From Aldrovandia affinis (taxonomy: Eukaryota > Chordata > Actinopteri > Notacanthiformes > Halosauridae): DNA of 64,000 nucleotides. The position numbers and the translations under genes are program-made. This document shows, one piece after another, positions 32,055-44,079 of this stretch (its first letter is position 1; each line of letters begins with the position of its first letter). The notes beneath the pieces are model-generated. The model did no database searches and was not told where the DNA came from. It saw only the letters and a program-made list of their open reading frames with translations. The stretch covers positions 2,203,715-2,267,714 of the forward strand of contig JAINUG010000015.1 of assembly GCA_029706075.1 (NCBI GenBank), given 5' to 3'.

Positions 32055-33073
32055 TTAATACTTGGTGGAGAAATCCTTGTTGGCAAGCACAGAGGTCAGA
32101 TGTTTCTTGTAGTTGGTCACCAGGTTTGCGCACATCTCAGGAGGGATTTTGGTCCACTGCTCTTTGCAGATCCTCTCCAAATCCTTAAGGTTTCGAGGCT
32201 GTCGCTTGGCAACTCGAAGCTTCAGCTCCCTCCACAGATTTTCTATGGGATTAAGGTCCAGAGACTGGCTAGGCCACTCCATGACCTTAATGTTCTTCTT
32301 GAGCCACTCTTTTGTTGCCTTGGCCATATGTTTTGGGTCATTGTCCTGCTGGAAGACCCATCCATGACCCATTTTCAGTGTCCTGGCTGAGGGAAGGAGG
32401 TTGTCGCCCAAGATTTCACGGTACATGGCCCCGTACATCCTCCCCTCGATGTGGTGAAGTCGTCTTGTCCCCTTAGCAAAGAAACACCCCCAAAGCATAA
32501 TGTTTCCACCTCCATGCTTGACGGTGGGGATGGTGTTCTTGGGGTCATAGTCAGCATTTCTCTTCCTCCAAACACGGGGAGTCGAGTTGATGCCAAAGAG
32601 CTCGATTTTGGTCTCATCTGACCACATCACGTTCTCCCAAGCCTTCTCTGTATCATTCAGGTGTTCATTGGCAAACTTCAGACGGGCCTGTACATGTGCC
32701 TTCTTGAGCAGGGGGACCTTGCAGGCGCTGCAGGATTTTAATCCATTACAGCGTAGTGTGTTACCAAAGGTTTTCTTAGTGACTGTGGTCCCAGCTGCCT
32801 TGAGATCATTAACAAGCTCCTCCCGTGTAGTTCTGGGCTGATCCCTCACCTTTCTCATGATCATCGATACCCCACGAGGCGAGATCTTGCATGGAGCCCC
32901 AGACCGAGGGCGATTGATGGTCATTTTGTGTTTCTTCCATTTTCGAATAATCGCACCAACAGTTGTCTCCTTCTCACCAAGCTGCTTGCTGATGGTCTTG
33001 TAGCCCATTCCAGCCTTGTGCAGGTCTACAATCTTGTCCTGACGTCCTTAGACAGCTCTTTGGTCTTGCCCAT
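32055..33073 (-). pseudogene. Tc1-family transposase, nearly intact
   Basis: Open for 317 codons from 33008 to 32055. The natural ATG is probably 33073 ([12 protein letters not shown]), from which one missing G near 33034-33041 shifts the frame before residue 20. Domains: helix-turn-helix [20 protein letters not shown], the GRPR-like linker [10 protein letters not shown], then [34 protein letters not shown] and [11 protein letters not shown]. Only 33 residues separate the second Asp from the Glu, one fewer than the usual 34, because the Lys run in WLKKNIK is one codon short. SLDLN for SPDLN is a further change. Even without the frameshift, catalysis is doubtful. Confidence 0.92.
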
Positions 33074-33139
33074 GGTGGAGAGGTTGGAATCTGATTGATT
33101 GATTCTGTAGACAGGTGTCTTTTATGCAGGTAACAAGTT

Positions 33140-34840
33140 ATCCAACCTCTTACTCACATTCTCTCCTTATCACTACAATCTGGAATAGTTCCCCATGAAC
33201 TCAAAATTGCTAAAGCCATTCTTATATTCAAAACTGGTGACACTAAGGAATTTGGAAACTACAGACTAATATCCATTCTGCCCTGTATTTCAAAAATCCT
33301 GGAAAAATTGGTCTACTCTAGAATCTCTAAGCACCTAGCTGAAAATAGTATACTATATAAACACCAATATGGATTCCGTAAAAAATACTCCACCGAGCAT
33401 GCATTAATACAGCTTGTCAATCATATCTCAACTGCTCTTGACGAGAGAAAATTTGCCCTTGGGGTCTTTATAGACCTGAGTAAAGCTTTTGATACTGTAA
33501 ACCATGACATCCTTATCTCAAAACTAAACAGATATGGAGTGGAAGATACTGCCTTGAAATGGTTCACTAACTACCTCCACAATAGACAACAATATGTATC
33601 TCAAGATGGTTTTTCATCCAAGAAATCGGAAATCAATTTTAGGCCCTTTATTATTTTTAATTTACATCAATGATCTGGCCATGTACTGCAACTACTTTTT
33701 TTCTGTGTTTTTTGCAGATGATACAAATCTCATAGCAACGCATGTTGATTTCTTCACCCTGATTGAAAGAGTCAATGCTGAACTATCTACTGTAGCTAAG
33801 TGGTTCCAACTTAACAAGCTAACCCTCAATGTAAAAAAATGCAACTTCATGATCTTTTGCAATACAAATAAGTATTATCCTAAAGAATATGCTAAAATAC
33901 AAATCAACGGGTCTGAACTCACGCAAGTAAACTGCACAAAATTCCTAGGAGTTGTCATAGATGAAGGCCTAACCTGGTATAACCATATTGATCTTGTTTG
34001 CAAAAGATCTATGAAGATGATAGGCATACTGAGAAAGGTTTGTCCCTTAATTCACTCCTCAGCCCATTTAACTCTATACTACAGCATTGTGTATCCCTTT
34101 ATGAACTACTGCAATATAGTCTGGGCGGCTACACACCCTACTTATCTAAAGAAACCACTTTTAATTCAAAGAGGTTTTTAAGAATGATCTCCCACTCAAA
34201 TAGATACGCACCCTCTGCACCTCTATTTAGAAAATACTCTCTCCTACCCATTGACAAAGTTAATGTCTACCAAACACACTTATTCATACACAAGTTCATC
34301 AATAAGAAGGAAGATCTCCCAGACACCTTCCAGAACTTCTTTATTTTTACAACTGACGTACATTCATACCAAACAAGACACAGTAATAATAGTCTCTTCC
34401 TACCATCCACCCGAACTAAAAGTCATCAATTCAACCTCAGATTTAGAGGTCCCATGCTTTGGAGTGATTTAAGTTTGCCATTAAGGTCTATACCCTCCCA
34501 ATCCGTTTTCAAAAAGACCTTGAAAAAACATCTAGTCATCACTTGACCCTTCTAGTTATCAACTAGAATGCTCAAGCTGCCTGATTATCTGCCTGTTGCA
34601 TTGCTTTCTTCTGTTCTCTTTGCCTTTTTCTTCCTATGTGTTTTTTTTTCTTCTCCTCTTTTACAACTTTATTAGATAACATAGCTTATCTTATAGTTTA
34701 TTTGTTGGCCTACAAGTCAAAGTAACTATGATTATTGATTGGGGGAGGAACTCTGTACAAGCCCGCCAGGGCTTCGTTCCCTCCCTGCACTGTAATTGTA
34801 AAATTATGTGCTAAATATTTTTTTTTAATTTAAAAAAAAA
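33140..34840 (+). mobile_element. 5'-truncated LINE with poly(A) and 31-bp target duplication
   Basis: Inserted in the Tc1 element. The flanks 33109-33139 and 34841-34871 are 31-bp direct repeats beginning AGACAGGTGTCTTTTAT, with two mismatches. The element ends in an A-run (34832-34840). It carries the C-terminal half of a reverse transcriptase. The long duplication and A-tail indicate target-primed reverse transcription. The clade is of the CR1/Jockey/Rex group by motif, not resolved further. Confidence 0.92.
33187..34546 (+). pseudogene. LINE reverse transcriptase, partial, frameshifted
   Basis: Blocks in order: IFKTGDTKEFGNYRLISIL, KILEKLVYSRI, HQYGFRKKYSTEHALIQLV, GVFIDLSKAFDTVNHDI (first catalytic Asp), then after a frameshift near 33640 FADDTN (catalytic FADD), KWFQLNKLTLNVKKCNFMIF, KFLGVVIDEGLTWYNHID. 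After a second shift near 34150 a C-terminal RFRGPMLWSDLSLPLRS block ends at 34546. The endonuclease domain is missing by 5' truncation. Confidence 0.88.
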
Positions 34841-35144
34841 AGACAGGTGTCTTTTATACAGGTAACGAGTTGAGATTAGGAGTAAAGTGAGAGGACTAAT
34901 CTAACCGGTCTGTGGGAGCCAGAATTCTTGCTGGTTGGTAGGGGATCAAATACTTATTTCACACAATCAAATGCAAATCAATTTATATATTTTATATAAT
35001 GTGATTTTCTGGATTTTTGTTTTGATATTCTGTCTCTCACTGTTAAAATAAACCTACCATTAAAATTATAGACCGTTCATTTCTTTGTCAGTGGGCAAAC
35101 TTACAAAATCGGCAAGGGATCAAATACTTATTTCCTTCACTGTA

Positions 35145-36820
35145 CATTTCATGTATACAGAGCATATAAGTCCCTTGTTTATCCATTTCAGGCCTTGTGC
35201 TGAGCTTCGTGCCATTGTGTAAGCAGGTACCAGGTGCTGGCCATTTCATTCTGATTCTGTGAGCTCTAATTTGACTGATCATGGACATTTTTTGTCGTGC
35301 CAAACCTTTCAGCAAAATCTCACAGAAAACTGCAGCCTGTAAAACCCTAAAAATGATTTAATTCATGTCCCACAGTCTGTGGCCTGAATTTCCAAGGGAT
35401 GGGAAAGGAGAACAAATGACAGAGCCTGTCCTTCATGTCCCATAGTCCCCACACAGCCCACTTCTAGCCCTTTGCCTTTTGCCAGGCACAGCCTCAATTT
35501 GGGGAACGCATTGTGGCAACTATGTGGACTGATGCCCAAGAGGGTGTGAATGCTTATTTTAAGAAACTGGCTGCTCTTGTGACCTATGATTTATTCTGTG
35601 GCCTCCAGATATAAATGCATTCTACTGCAGTCCTACACAAGACCAGACCAATTTGCCTCACACATATTCCAATTACATAATCACTCAGAATGTCACACAG
35701 ACTGATTCACACAACAGGAGGATGAAAAAAAGGTGAGATAATTTAAAACAATATTTTCAGGCCTTTGAGTTTATTGCCAATTCAAGTGTCTACATTCATT
35801 TGGTTTGTTTTAATAACTATTTCTCTCATTCATTTATTTATTTGCCTCGGTAAATTCACCATTTTAATTAATGAAATGAAACAGTAGAATTAACTACTTT
35901 TTTACCCCGTTTCAAAACTTTGGCATAAAATACAAAGTAGAAGATCAGCTCTTAATGAGCACATAATAATTATTGCCACAAGACTATTGAGTAACATTCT
36001 AGAGTTGAAAGTAATGTGCTTTTATAGACATCTTTTGATTATCTCTCGACTTTTCAAGCTAAACAAATTAAAACAAAACAGCATATAAACCGTTTTGGAA
36101 AATGGCTATACAGTGCACAGTTGGCAAGTTTATAGAAGGCTGTGGGAGCATTCTGCAGACCCAGTATGGCACTGATTTTGTCTCATGTTAGCACTTTAAC
36201 AGCTGTTCATTGTCCAATTTTGGAAACTTTTTAACCTCCATAGCAAACATCCTATACCTTATAGTCCTGAAACTTGATACACATAGGCTTCTCTTCATGC
36301 TCAAATTTTTTTTGCAATTCATACTTCAATGCATTCATTACTTAATGGATATAATGGACCCCTATACTCTTTGTGATAAGTGCCATGGGATCTTTAGCGA
36401 CCACATTGAGTCAGGACCCAAGTTTAACATCTCATCCAAAAGAAGTCACCTCCAATAGCACATTCTCCCCATCACTGGAGCTTTAGAGTTTATTTGGACC
36501 AGAGGGAAGAAATATTGGAAGTTTTATTGTTATTTTTAGTAAAATACAGAATCTCCTCAAAGACTGCTTGTCACAACTTCCAGTAATCTCTTCTTTGGAT
36601 GCTCCTCTTTAAATGCAAAGTTATTGCATTGAAATATGCCTGCCACCTGCCAATACATTTACAGAATTTGGGAATAATATGTAAATAATGCCAAACTGAT
36701 CACAATGTGACCATGAGCACATTAACATAAACTGTTACAACAGCCACCACCAGCCACCCTAGTTACATCACTGAATAACATGCAAGAAGGTGTAATGTGA
36801 AAACCTTTAGAGCAATACAT
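35145..36820. other. Unassigned sequence with one dispersed-repeat-like stretch
   Basis: At 36375-36450 the stretch CCATGGGATCTTTAGCGACC..GAGTCAGGACCCAAGTTTAA resembles a segment I associate with a dispersed fish repeat, but I cannot name it. Nothing else recognised. Confidence 0.35.
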
Positions 36821-36841
36821 AAAGGGGGTAGACAAAATAAT

Positions 36842-37715
36842 ACACTGCCCGTCCAAAAAAAAAGTCATACACTCTGATATTTAGTTGGACCGCCTTTAGC
36901 TTTGATTACGGCACGCATTTGCCGTGGCATCGTTTCAATAAGCTTCTGCAATGTCACAACATTTATTTCCATCCAGAGTTGCATACATTTTTCGCCAAGA
37001 TCTTGTATTGATGATGGGAGAGTCGGACCGCTGCGCAAAGTCTTCTCCAGCACATCCCAAAGATTCTCAATGGGGTTAAGGTCTGGACTCTGTGGTGGCC
37101 AATCCATGTGTGAAAATGATGTCTCATGCTCCCTGAACTACTCTTTCACAATTTGAGCCCGATGAATCGTGGCATTGTCATCTTGGAATATGCCCGTGCC
37201 ATCAGGGAAGAAAAAATCCATTGATGGAAAAACCTGGTCATTCAGTATATTCAGGTAGTCAGCTGACCTCATTCTTTGGGCACATAACATTGCTGAACCT
37301 AGACCTGACCAACTGCAGCAACCCCAGATCATAACACTGCCCCCACAGGCTTGTACGGTAGGCACTAGGCATGATGGGTGCATCACTTCATCCGCCCATC
37401 CTCTCTTCTTACCCTGATTGCTCCAGAGCCCATCACTCTGGAACAGGGTAAATCTGGACTCATCAGACCACATGACCTTCTTCCATTGCTCCAGAGTCCA
37501 ATCTTTATGCTCCCTAGTTCAAATTGAAGCCTTAGTTGTTTTTTTTTTCCGATTAGCCTCACCGACAAGTGGTTTTCTTAAGGCTACATATTAACAGCTG
37601 TTTAGTCCCAATCCCTTTTTTTGAGTTCCCTTTGCATTGTGCATGTGGAAATGCTCTTACTTTCACTATTAAACATAGCCGTGAGTTCTACTGTTGATTT
37701 TTTACAATATGATTT
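36842..37715 (-). mobile_element. Tc1/mariner relic, family H, inserted in family B
   Basis: Starts after TA with CACTGCCCGTCCAAAAAAAA. The - strand transposase runs to about 37715 where the element breaks off into pogo-like sequence. The second inverted repeat is missing. Confidence 0.8.
36865..37568 (-). pseudogene. Tc1-family transposase with DD36E spacing
   Basis: [14 protein letters not shown] (first Asp, about 37470) and [16 protein letters not shown] (second) are followed by a TAG stop at 37137, then [15 protein letters not shown] in the same frame to 36865. If the second D of QDDN is catalytic, 36 residues (counting the stop as one) separate it from the Glu, i.e. DD36E, as in the Incomer-type group rather than classical DD34E. 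A frameshift near 37480 cuts off the N-terminus. Confidence 0.82.
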
Positions 37716-37759
37716 GTGTTCAAACCACTTCAAACGATACAAAGAAGATTAAAAACACC

Positions 37760-38130
37760 AGAAACACAGTTGCCCGATGTTATTATGGAATCGGACTCTC
37801 CCTCGAAGGCCTCTCCTTCGAAGGAGTAGTCTTCCTCCTCCTCCTCTCCTCCTCCACCATCCACCTGTGCCAGAAACTATCAACCACAAAGGTAAAGTGT
37901 ACAATTATTATGTTTTATTTTAGTATTAATGTATTTTTCTATAATTAAGGTTATCTTTAATTCCTTTCTATATTTTTGCCACACATAAACACATAAAAAG
38001 TTTTAAAAAAGTGTTTCTGGGGTTGGAGAACGGATTAATTGGATTTACATTAATTTCAATGGGAAAAAAAAATTTGGTTCGCGAACGGAGTCAACGAACA
38101 AATTAAGTTTGTGGGCCGAGGTGCCACTGT
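37760..38130. mobile_element. pogo/Tigger-like terminal fragment
   Basis: The right end reads GGTTCGCGAACGGAGTCAAC and GGGCCGAGGTGCCACTG before TA. Reverse-complemented it begins CAGTGGCACCTCGGCCCA, a pogo-type terminus. A PSKASPSKE-type coding remnant and a CTC-rich stretch precede it (near 37795-37860). The left end and transposase are missing. Confidence 0.6.
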
Positions 38131-38350
38131 ACTCATAAAAGTATCCATAAAAATGTAATGATGTTTAGATATGATGATTGGGGAGGCCATAGAAGGTGTT
38201 TGCCCTCATCTTGGTGTTCATTAAACCACTCTCTGTTTAGCATTGTGTATGGGGGCATTATCATCTTTGGTTTATCCCTTCATCAATGGGTCCTTCATCA
38301 TTATATCCTTATAAAATCACCCCCCGACACACACATCTTTCCTCAGAAGT

Positions 38351-41300
38351 AAACATTCACAGTCTGATCAGTGTTTCTGTCTTCACATCATTCCAAACTC
38401 TGGACACTTTTTAAAATGTTGTCCAGCATGGGTACTTCCTTTCTGAAAGAAATACCTTCCAGTACCTTATGTTCTTCTTGTTTATTAAAAAGGTGCTTAA
38501 CTCATATGAGCATTTCATGAGATTCACTGATGTAATTTTGGTTGATTTGTTTTTGGAACATCTGCTACTCCAAAGACCAGTGACATAATCACACTAATGC
38601 CAGGCTCCTTAGTGAGGCTGGAAGGTGACGCTGCCAAAGTCTTCCAAGCAGACTCACACTGCCTGACAACCATGATCTGTATACTCTCAGCCCTCTCCTT
38701 TACCTTTTCTTCTTATTGGACCTTTCTGCTAACTGATTTTTAGCAGGGCTGGCAATATTGTGGGGAATTTTTGAGAAGAAAGTTTCTCTTATATCTTTAT
38801 GTTTTTCCACAGCAGTGTAGCTCTGTCTCAGTGTTATGTTTTTTTTGCAGTGTGAGCATAGCCTGTCCTCTCTAGGCATCCATGTCTGTCTGTGATGGAC
38901 TATCTATATTGCCAGGCTGTGTTTGCTGAATCCATACTTTGACAGTGTTTTTCTCAATTTGTAATTTTATCAGATAGTTTGCCACTATTTTATTTTAGAG
39001 CCAGATAATGTTTTTTTCAAATATTGTTTTTATATGTCTTTCCCAATGTAGTGTAGTGTACATCTGTTGCAGCATTGTTGCATTACACATTTCAATATTC
39101 TCTGAATTTTCTCACAATTGAGAAGAAAAATCTCTTCCCATCCCCTGAAAAGTAGACCATGCATAAGCTAAAACCAAAGGTTGGGGGATGGGGGGGTGTC
39201 AGGCTATGCCAGCCTCCACTTAAGGAGTGTTTCCTCAAGGTTGAGGAGACTCACTATCACCTCCTTCTTATTTATTGTGCATTTTAATTAATTAACTGGT
39301 TTCCTGTATTAGGAGGAACCCTTAATCACACTTCCAAGGTAGAAAATTCAGAAGCATAGAATCCTTTTTTTAGCCAGCACCACTACAGTAGTAAGCAGTT
39401 TTGTCTCTCACAGTTTGTTTTTTCTTTTTTTCTCATCACAACTTTCAAGCACACCAGATGGCAGCTCTCACAGTGTCCAGCATGCAGCAGTGCAGGTTCA
39501 GTTTAATGCTCAAGCAAAGAAGCACTAAGTAGCATGTTAACGTGTTTTATAATGTCTAATGGCCCTACTAGATGAAAACAAGGAGCATGATTGGGTTCTA
39601 TCAGATTGAACAGTGGGGTTCGATCTGGTACTCAGGGAGCAGTTGTACCTGTGGCAGTGCAGCAGTGTTATTGTCACAGGGCTCAGAATGTGCCAGCCTG
39701 CCTGCCTGCCTGCCTCTCCATGAGAAGAAGGGCAGGTGCACCAACTGTGGATGGATGCCCCTGGGAGGCCAAGCTCAGAATAAGCTTTACGCTACCAACC
39801 AGCACATTCGCTTTAATATCCTAGAGCAGGGTGTTTAGATTGGAGGTATATGGACCCCCGTGAGCCATGAATTCTCATCAGGAGGTACATGAGACACATG
39901 ATGAATTCAGCTTTATGAGCATTTTTCATAGAAAATGATTTGAAAAAAATGTGTATGTGCTTTGAAGGTAAATCTGCATAAAATAAAACATTTTTTAAAA
40001 AGTGAATTGAGAACCAACACTCATGCATATTCAAGGGTGTTAATCAGGCATTTTATAATACATTTTGGCCCTTCTTAACTAAGCACTGCAATTATACGAC
40101 TGCACTGGCACACCTCAGTGTAATCCTGCAATGATCTGTGACATTCATCAAATCAGCGTCTCTCTCTCCCTCCGCCTCTGCCTGAACCTGATCCAGAACT
40201 GTTTGCCAGGTTAAGAGCCAATGCATTAGTGTAAGACTCTCCATTAATTCACTGCACCCATTCTGTAAGCACACTTTATGATTAGAGTTAGCCTCAACCC
40301 CTGTACAATTTTAGATCCTCTTCTTTCCAACCAAATTAATATGCATCTACTAAAATCTGAGCTGTCAAATAATAACTGCACTAGTTCTCTGCAGGACCAA
40401 AGCTAGCAACATGTATTGGGTTTAACACCATAAAAGTTTGAGGGCCATAAGAAGGAAACCATGGGACAGAAATAGTACAGTGCCACATTTGGAGCTCGTG
40501 CACCTTTGTTTCAGAGTGATTACTCAAAGCCCAGACTTTGACACAATGAGATCATTCTGCTGCCGAGACGGAATACATTAAACATTCTAGGCCAGCAGCT
40601 CTGGGAACAAACACCATATCATATGCCTGCATTATTGTGGAGGAGGATTTGTGCCATTTGGAATTCCTTCTCTCTCTATCTCTCATGACATTGTTCCACA
40701 GCACAATGGAAGAAAGGTCAATGCATGCAAAGGTGACAGGGGTCTGAATGGTACTAGAAAATACTAGTGATAGATTTTTATTCTTCCCTTGAATTACGTA
40801 TCACTGAGCAAACAGGGGACAGTGAATCCCATGGGGAATAAGGTAAAAGCCTGGTGTATTTTAGCACAGATAATTTGTGCTGAGATGTAGCTGCAGTTGT
40901 GTAACAGAAATATGATTCAGTGAGAAATGTGAGGCCATTGGCTTTAGAAAGACAATAACTAGAGCTAAGATGTGGTAAACCTAGAATAGTGATGTGACCA
41001 ACCACTTCATTTTATCAAAGACTAGTGGCCAAAAGTATCTATAAACACACATATTTAGTTTGTTATTTCACTCCAATGGACCCAACACCCTCTTCAGTGG
41101 GAAATTACTATCTGTGATGACTGTAAAAGTGTACTTTGACAAGGATGAGTCACAGGAAAAGTAGCAGGACTGATCACAATGGTTTGTGGAATTTATGATT
41201 TCTTTAGAACAGAATCTCAGGCTTCTACATCATGTAACTTGCACTGCATATCTCTGCATGCTATATTGCAGCCCTACAATTTAAACAGGGGAAATACCCC

Positions 41301-41460
41301 AATGGTGAATAATAATGTATTTGTTTCTGAAGTACTTTCTAAATTTTTTACAGTTTGTTTTCCCTTGACATGATTTTCAGCTTTCAAAGAAGGTGCTTGA
41401 GACCAATTTTATCTCAAATGCCCATGTATCTCAGTTAAGTACTTTTTGTATTATTTTGTT
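38351..41460. other. Unassigned sequence
   Basis: About 3.1 kb without recognised genes. Short open frames at 39572-39838 and 40778-41005 lack domains. Contains the CCTG repeat listed separately. Confidence 0.4.
39692..39715. repeat. (CCTG)n microsatellite
   Basis: Five to six CCTG units. Confidence 0.85.
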
Positions 41461-41464
41461 TCAA

Positions 41465-41765
41465 ATTTTTTGCCATTTTTCTCCTAATTTAGCATTCAGT
41501 TATACGAATTATATGAATTTCTTTCAATTTACCCTCCCCCATGAACCCGCCGTTCCTCCTAGGAAGCAAGCTTATTTCTCCTGTACAGGGATGCTTTACA
41601 TGCTTGTTGGCGAGCCCGTGCCGGCTCACCCTCCCCCCTCCCTCAGTGGCAGTCAGCAAATTAGCCAGAGCCGGACTGAGACAGCCAGGTTTCGAACTGC
41701 GGCTGCAGTAGGCAACTTGAATTTGGGGGGGCGAATGCTTTGACCATTACGTTACCCGAGGCCCC
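41465..41765 (-). repeat. tRNA-derived SINE, family 2 (- strand)
   Basis: On the - strand the head GGGCCTCGGGTAACGTAATG and B box GGTTCGAAACCTGG (complement; the + strand has CCAGGTTTCGAACTGC near 41685) precede a body ending AATTAGGAGAAAAATGGC. The tail wording is like family 1, but the body differs. Confidence 0.65.
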
Positions 41766-41769
41766 TCAG

Positions 41770-42224
41770 ATAAGTACTTTGTAAGGGTGTAACTGAACAC
41801 TCAAATGGGTGTAATGATAGTGGTGGCACTGTGTGTAATCTAAGGAATGCTTTGAAGATATGCCCAAGAGCAAATACTATAATTTCAAACCCAAGTATAT
41901 GATAGTAAAAATATGAATAGATAAAGATAAATGGAAGGGTTGAAAGGGCCTCTTGTAATGTTTAATCCAATCTTTCATATCATGGTATGAACACGAGGGG
42001 TGGTTGGTTCGCTACATGGATGAGGAGGCTGGGGTTTCAGTTGGGGGTGGGGACTTAAACACAAGTAAATACTTATTCCTGGTGACTATTCAAGTGGTAA
42101 AAATTGTAATTATTCACAAGTAAAATAGCCAATGTGTTGTAGCAGCTAAATTGTAGCATAGCCTGTTGAATGTGAGCCGTCTGTATATTTGTCATTAAAT
42201 GCAATCTAACAAGAGACATACAAA
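41770..42224. other. Unassigned sequence
   Basis: Nothing recognised. Confidence 0.4.
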
Positions 42225-42430
42225 GACACAAAATAAAGGAAACACCAACATAAAGTATCTTAATAGGGCCTGCCAGAACAGCTTCAATGGGCCTTGGCAT
42301 CAATTTTCCAAGTGTCTTAAACTCTATTGGAGGGATGCAACACCATTCTTCCAAGAGAAATTCCATTATTTGGTGTTTTGTTGATGGTGGTGGAAAACGC
42401 TGTCTTAGGCGTTGCTCACAGTGTGCCTTC
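42225..42430 (-). mobile_element. Tc1/mariner fragment, family A
   Basis: AAAGGAAACACCAACATAAAG then CCAGAACAGCTTCAATGGGCC and TATTGGAGGGATGCAACACC match 4022-4200 and 63790-63930. Only the end and the last part of the transposase remain. Confidence 0.75.
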
Positions 42431-43450
42431 CTAATTCTGCTACCAAAATTGGTTACAATTGTGCTACAAAAAACTGGATTTAGCATGCTAGAAATGTGCA
42501 ACCCAAACAGATATGCTTAGCATGAAAAGGCAGGCATGTTTAAATGTTTTACAACTGCCTGACCTATGAGATGCAACACATGATGTTAATAACTTGGTGA
42601 AAACTCATTTTCATTGGCTATAACCTCTGACTCCCTTCAATGTATCTTGCTTCAGCAATAAAAAGTTACCTTATTGTGATACAGTGCCGGATTAATCCAG
42701 GAAGGTTTGTTTGGGTTTGATTGAATTTCATATGCCCTTAAAGAGACTAAGGCCCTATTCACAGTTAAGTTAAGCATGTGCAACACAAATATTATGCATC
42801 TCATCCAAATCAGAATATGTCTGATCATATTCAGACTTTTAAAATTATTTGTGTATTTGAGCACCCCTGGAAAATATTTATAGTGGGTAAAATCTGTTTA
42901 AATTTTAATAAAATGTATTAAAGGCACATGCTCCTTAAAGGGATAAATTGAGACTCTTGAATGGAAAACACCATTGAAACAAAACTCTTAGAAATGTTAT
43001 AGTTAGCCAACAGAGGGCAGGTATTCGAAAACGATTCATTAACATTTTTCTGGCACCCAATTTCAGAGTTAAGCACATGCATAGCAGAAGTCTGAATACA
43101 ATCAACCTTTTTCATGCAACTTCTGTATGAACTTAAGCAGGTGCCTAATTCAGTCAACTCTGAATAGGGCCCTATATGTATTTGATTGAATCATGGCCAT
43201 TGTCTTAGCTGAAAAATCTAATGAATCTTTAAAGATTATTCTTATTCTGCTTCACATGATATGTGAGGTGAGAATAAAAAAAAACAGGGATGCAACATGA
43301 TCAAAAGAAAATAAATTATTGATATAAAACATTCACTCGCATGATTTTAGATTGCCTGTTCACGTGAGTGTGAATCAGCAGAGACTTTGCTCTGTGCAAT
43401 TAACCAGTAAAAGGCCTGTAACAATAATGTATGATAAATATACATTGAAT
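42431..43450. other. Unassigned sequence
   Basis: AT-rich. AACTGTGAATAGGGCC-type duplicates in inverted orientation occur near 42738-42770 and 43155-43175. Not classified. Confidence 0.4.
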
Positions 43451-43585
43451 ATATAGGTGCTTATTAATACATTTAATCAAGAGGTCATGTCAAGTTGTGA
43501 TAAGAGCGTCTGCTAAATGCCTAAAATGTAAAAATGATATAGGTGCTTATTAATACATTTAATCAAGAGGTCATGTCTAGTTGTG
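43451..43585 (+). mobile_element. Ultra-short UnaSINE/L2-tail insertion with 49-bp duplication
   Basis: 43451-43499 and 43537-43585 are 49-bp direct repeats with one mismatch. Between them are 37 bases (43500-43536): ATAAGAGCGTCTGCTAAATG, then CCTAAAATGTAAAAATG. The insert is just the conserved 3' tail of the L2-mobilised SINE with an A-rich end. This reads as target-primed reverse transcription that aborted almost at once. Confidence 0.85.
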
Positions 43586-43589
43586 TTGA

Positions 43590-44011
43590 CAATTACAATC
43601 CTTTGGCAAATACAATTATGGCCGTGTACATAAACAGAAGTGCAATGTGAAAAAGCAGAAATACATGGACCAAATGACTAATTACAATTAAAACCAGTTA
43701 CAACAGTATCTTTAATGCATTTTTTAACCAGCGCTCCTCTGATTAATAAATGCATGTTTCACAAAGCTGGCCAATACTGCGGAAAAACTAAAATGTTTTT
43801 TTTGTTTGTTTTTACTAAAAATCATTAGAGCCCCAAACATATAAAAACGATTACTTCTTTATTCCAGCAAACTAACATACAACATCCTAGGTAAAGAATA
43901 AAGTACAGATTACAACTGGTATCAAACAATCCTTCTAACTGCCTTGTTACCCCAAGAAAAATGCCTCCTCTTGTCAGCACACCTGGGATTAAATAGGCCT
44001 GCAATTATTAC
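43590..44011. other. Unassigned sequence
   Basis: Contains a TTCTTTATTCCAGCAAAC stretch like an LTR end on the - strand, but no boundaries were found. Confidence 0.35.
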
Positions 44012-44077
44012 TTTCACCTAGGAGCATCCCCATCAATCAATCAATTGATTGATTGATGGGGATGCTCCTAGGTGAAA
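44012..44077. repeat. Perfect 66-bp palindrome
   Basis: Two 33-base arms meet without a spacer at 44044/44045. The centre is (ATCA)n/(TGAT)n and the arms read TTTCACCTAGGAGCATCCCC and its complement. A weaker inverted match continues outward (GCCTGCAATTATTA against TAATCTTGCCTGC). It would form a cruciform. Confidence 0.97.
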
Positions 44078-44079
44078 CT

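Larger units (their letters stand above)
31839..35142 (-). mobile_element. Tc1/mariner element, family G, full length, split by a LINE
   Basis: TA-flanked inverted ends begin CAGTGAAGGAAATAAGTATT at both sides. Long ends (about 200 bp) contain a second copy of the AAATAAGTATTTGATCCCC motif near 32020-32040 and 34940-34965, the IR/DR arrangement of Sleeping Beauty-type elements. Removing the LINE gives about 1.57 kb, full length. Its transposase is nearly intact. Confidence 0.93.
36822..38350 (-). mobile_element. Tc1/mariner family B relic with nested insertions
   Basis: The end AAAGGGGGTAGACAAAATAA stops at 36841. The family resumes near 38150 (GATGTTTAGATATGATGATT, GGGGAGGCCATAGAAGG), matching 7180-7230. 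Between lie another Tc1 (family H) and a pogo-like end. The catalytic region between the two parts is lost. Confidence 0.75.

Noticed and set aside
32113-32841. Several + strand frames of 80-96 codons
   Set aside because: Antisense shadows of the Tc1 family G transposase.
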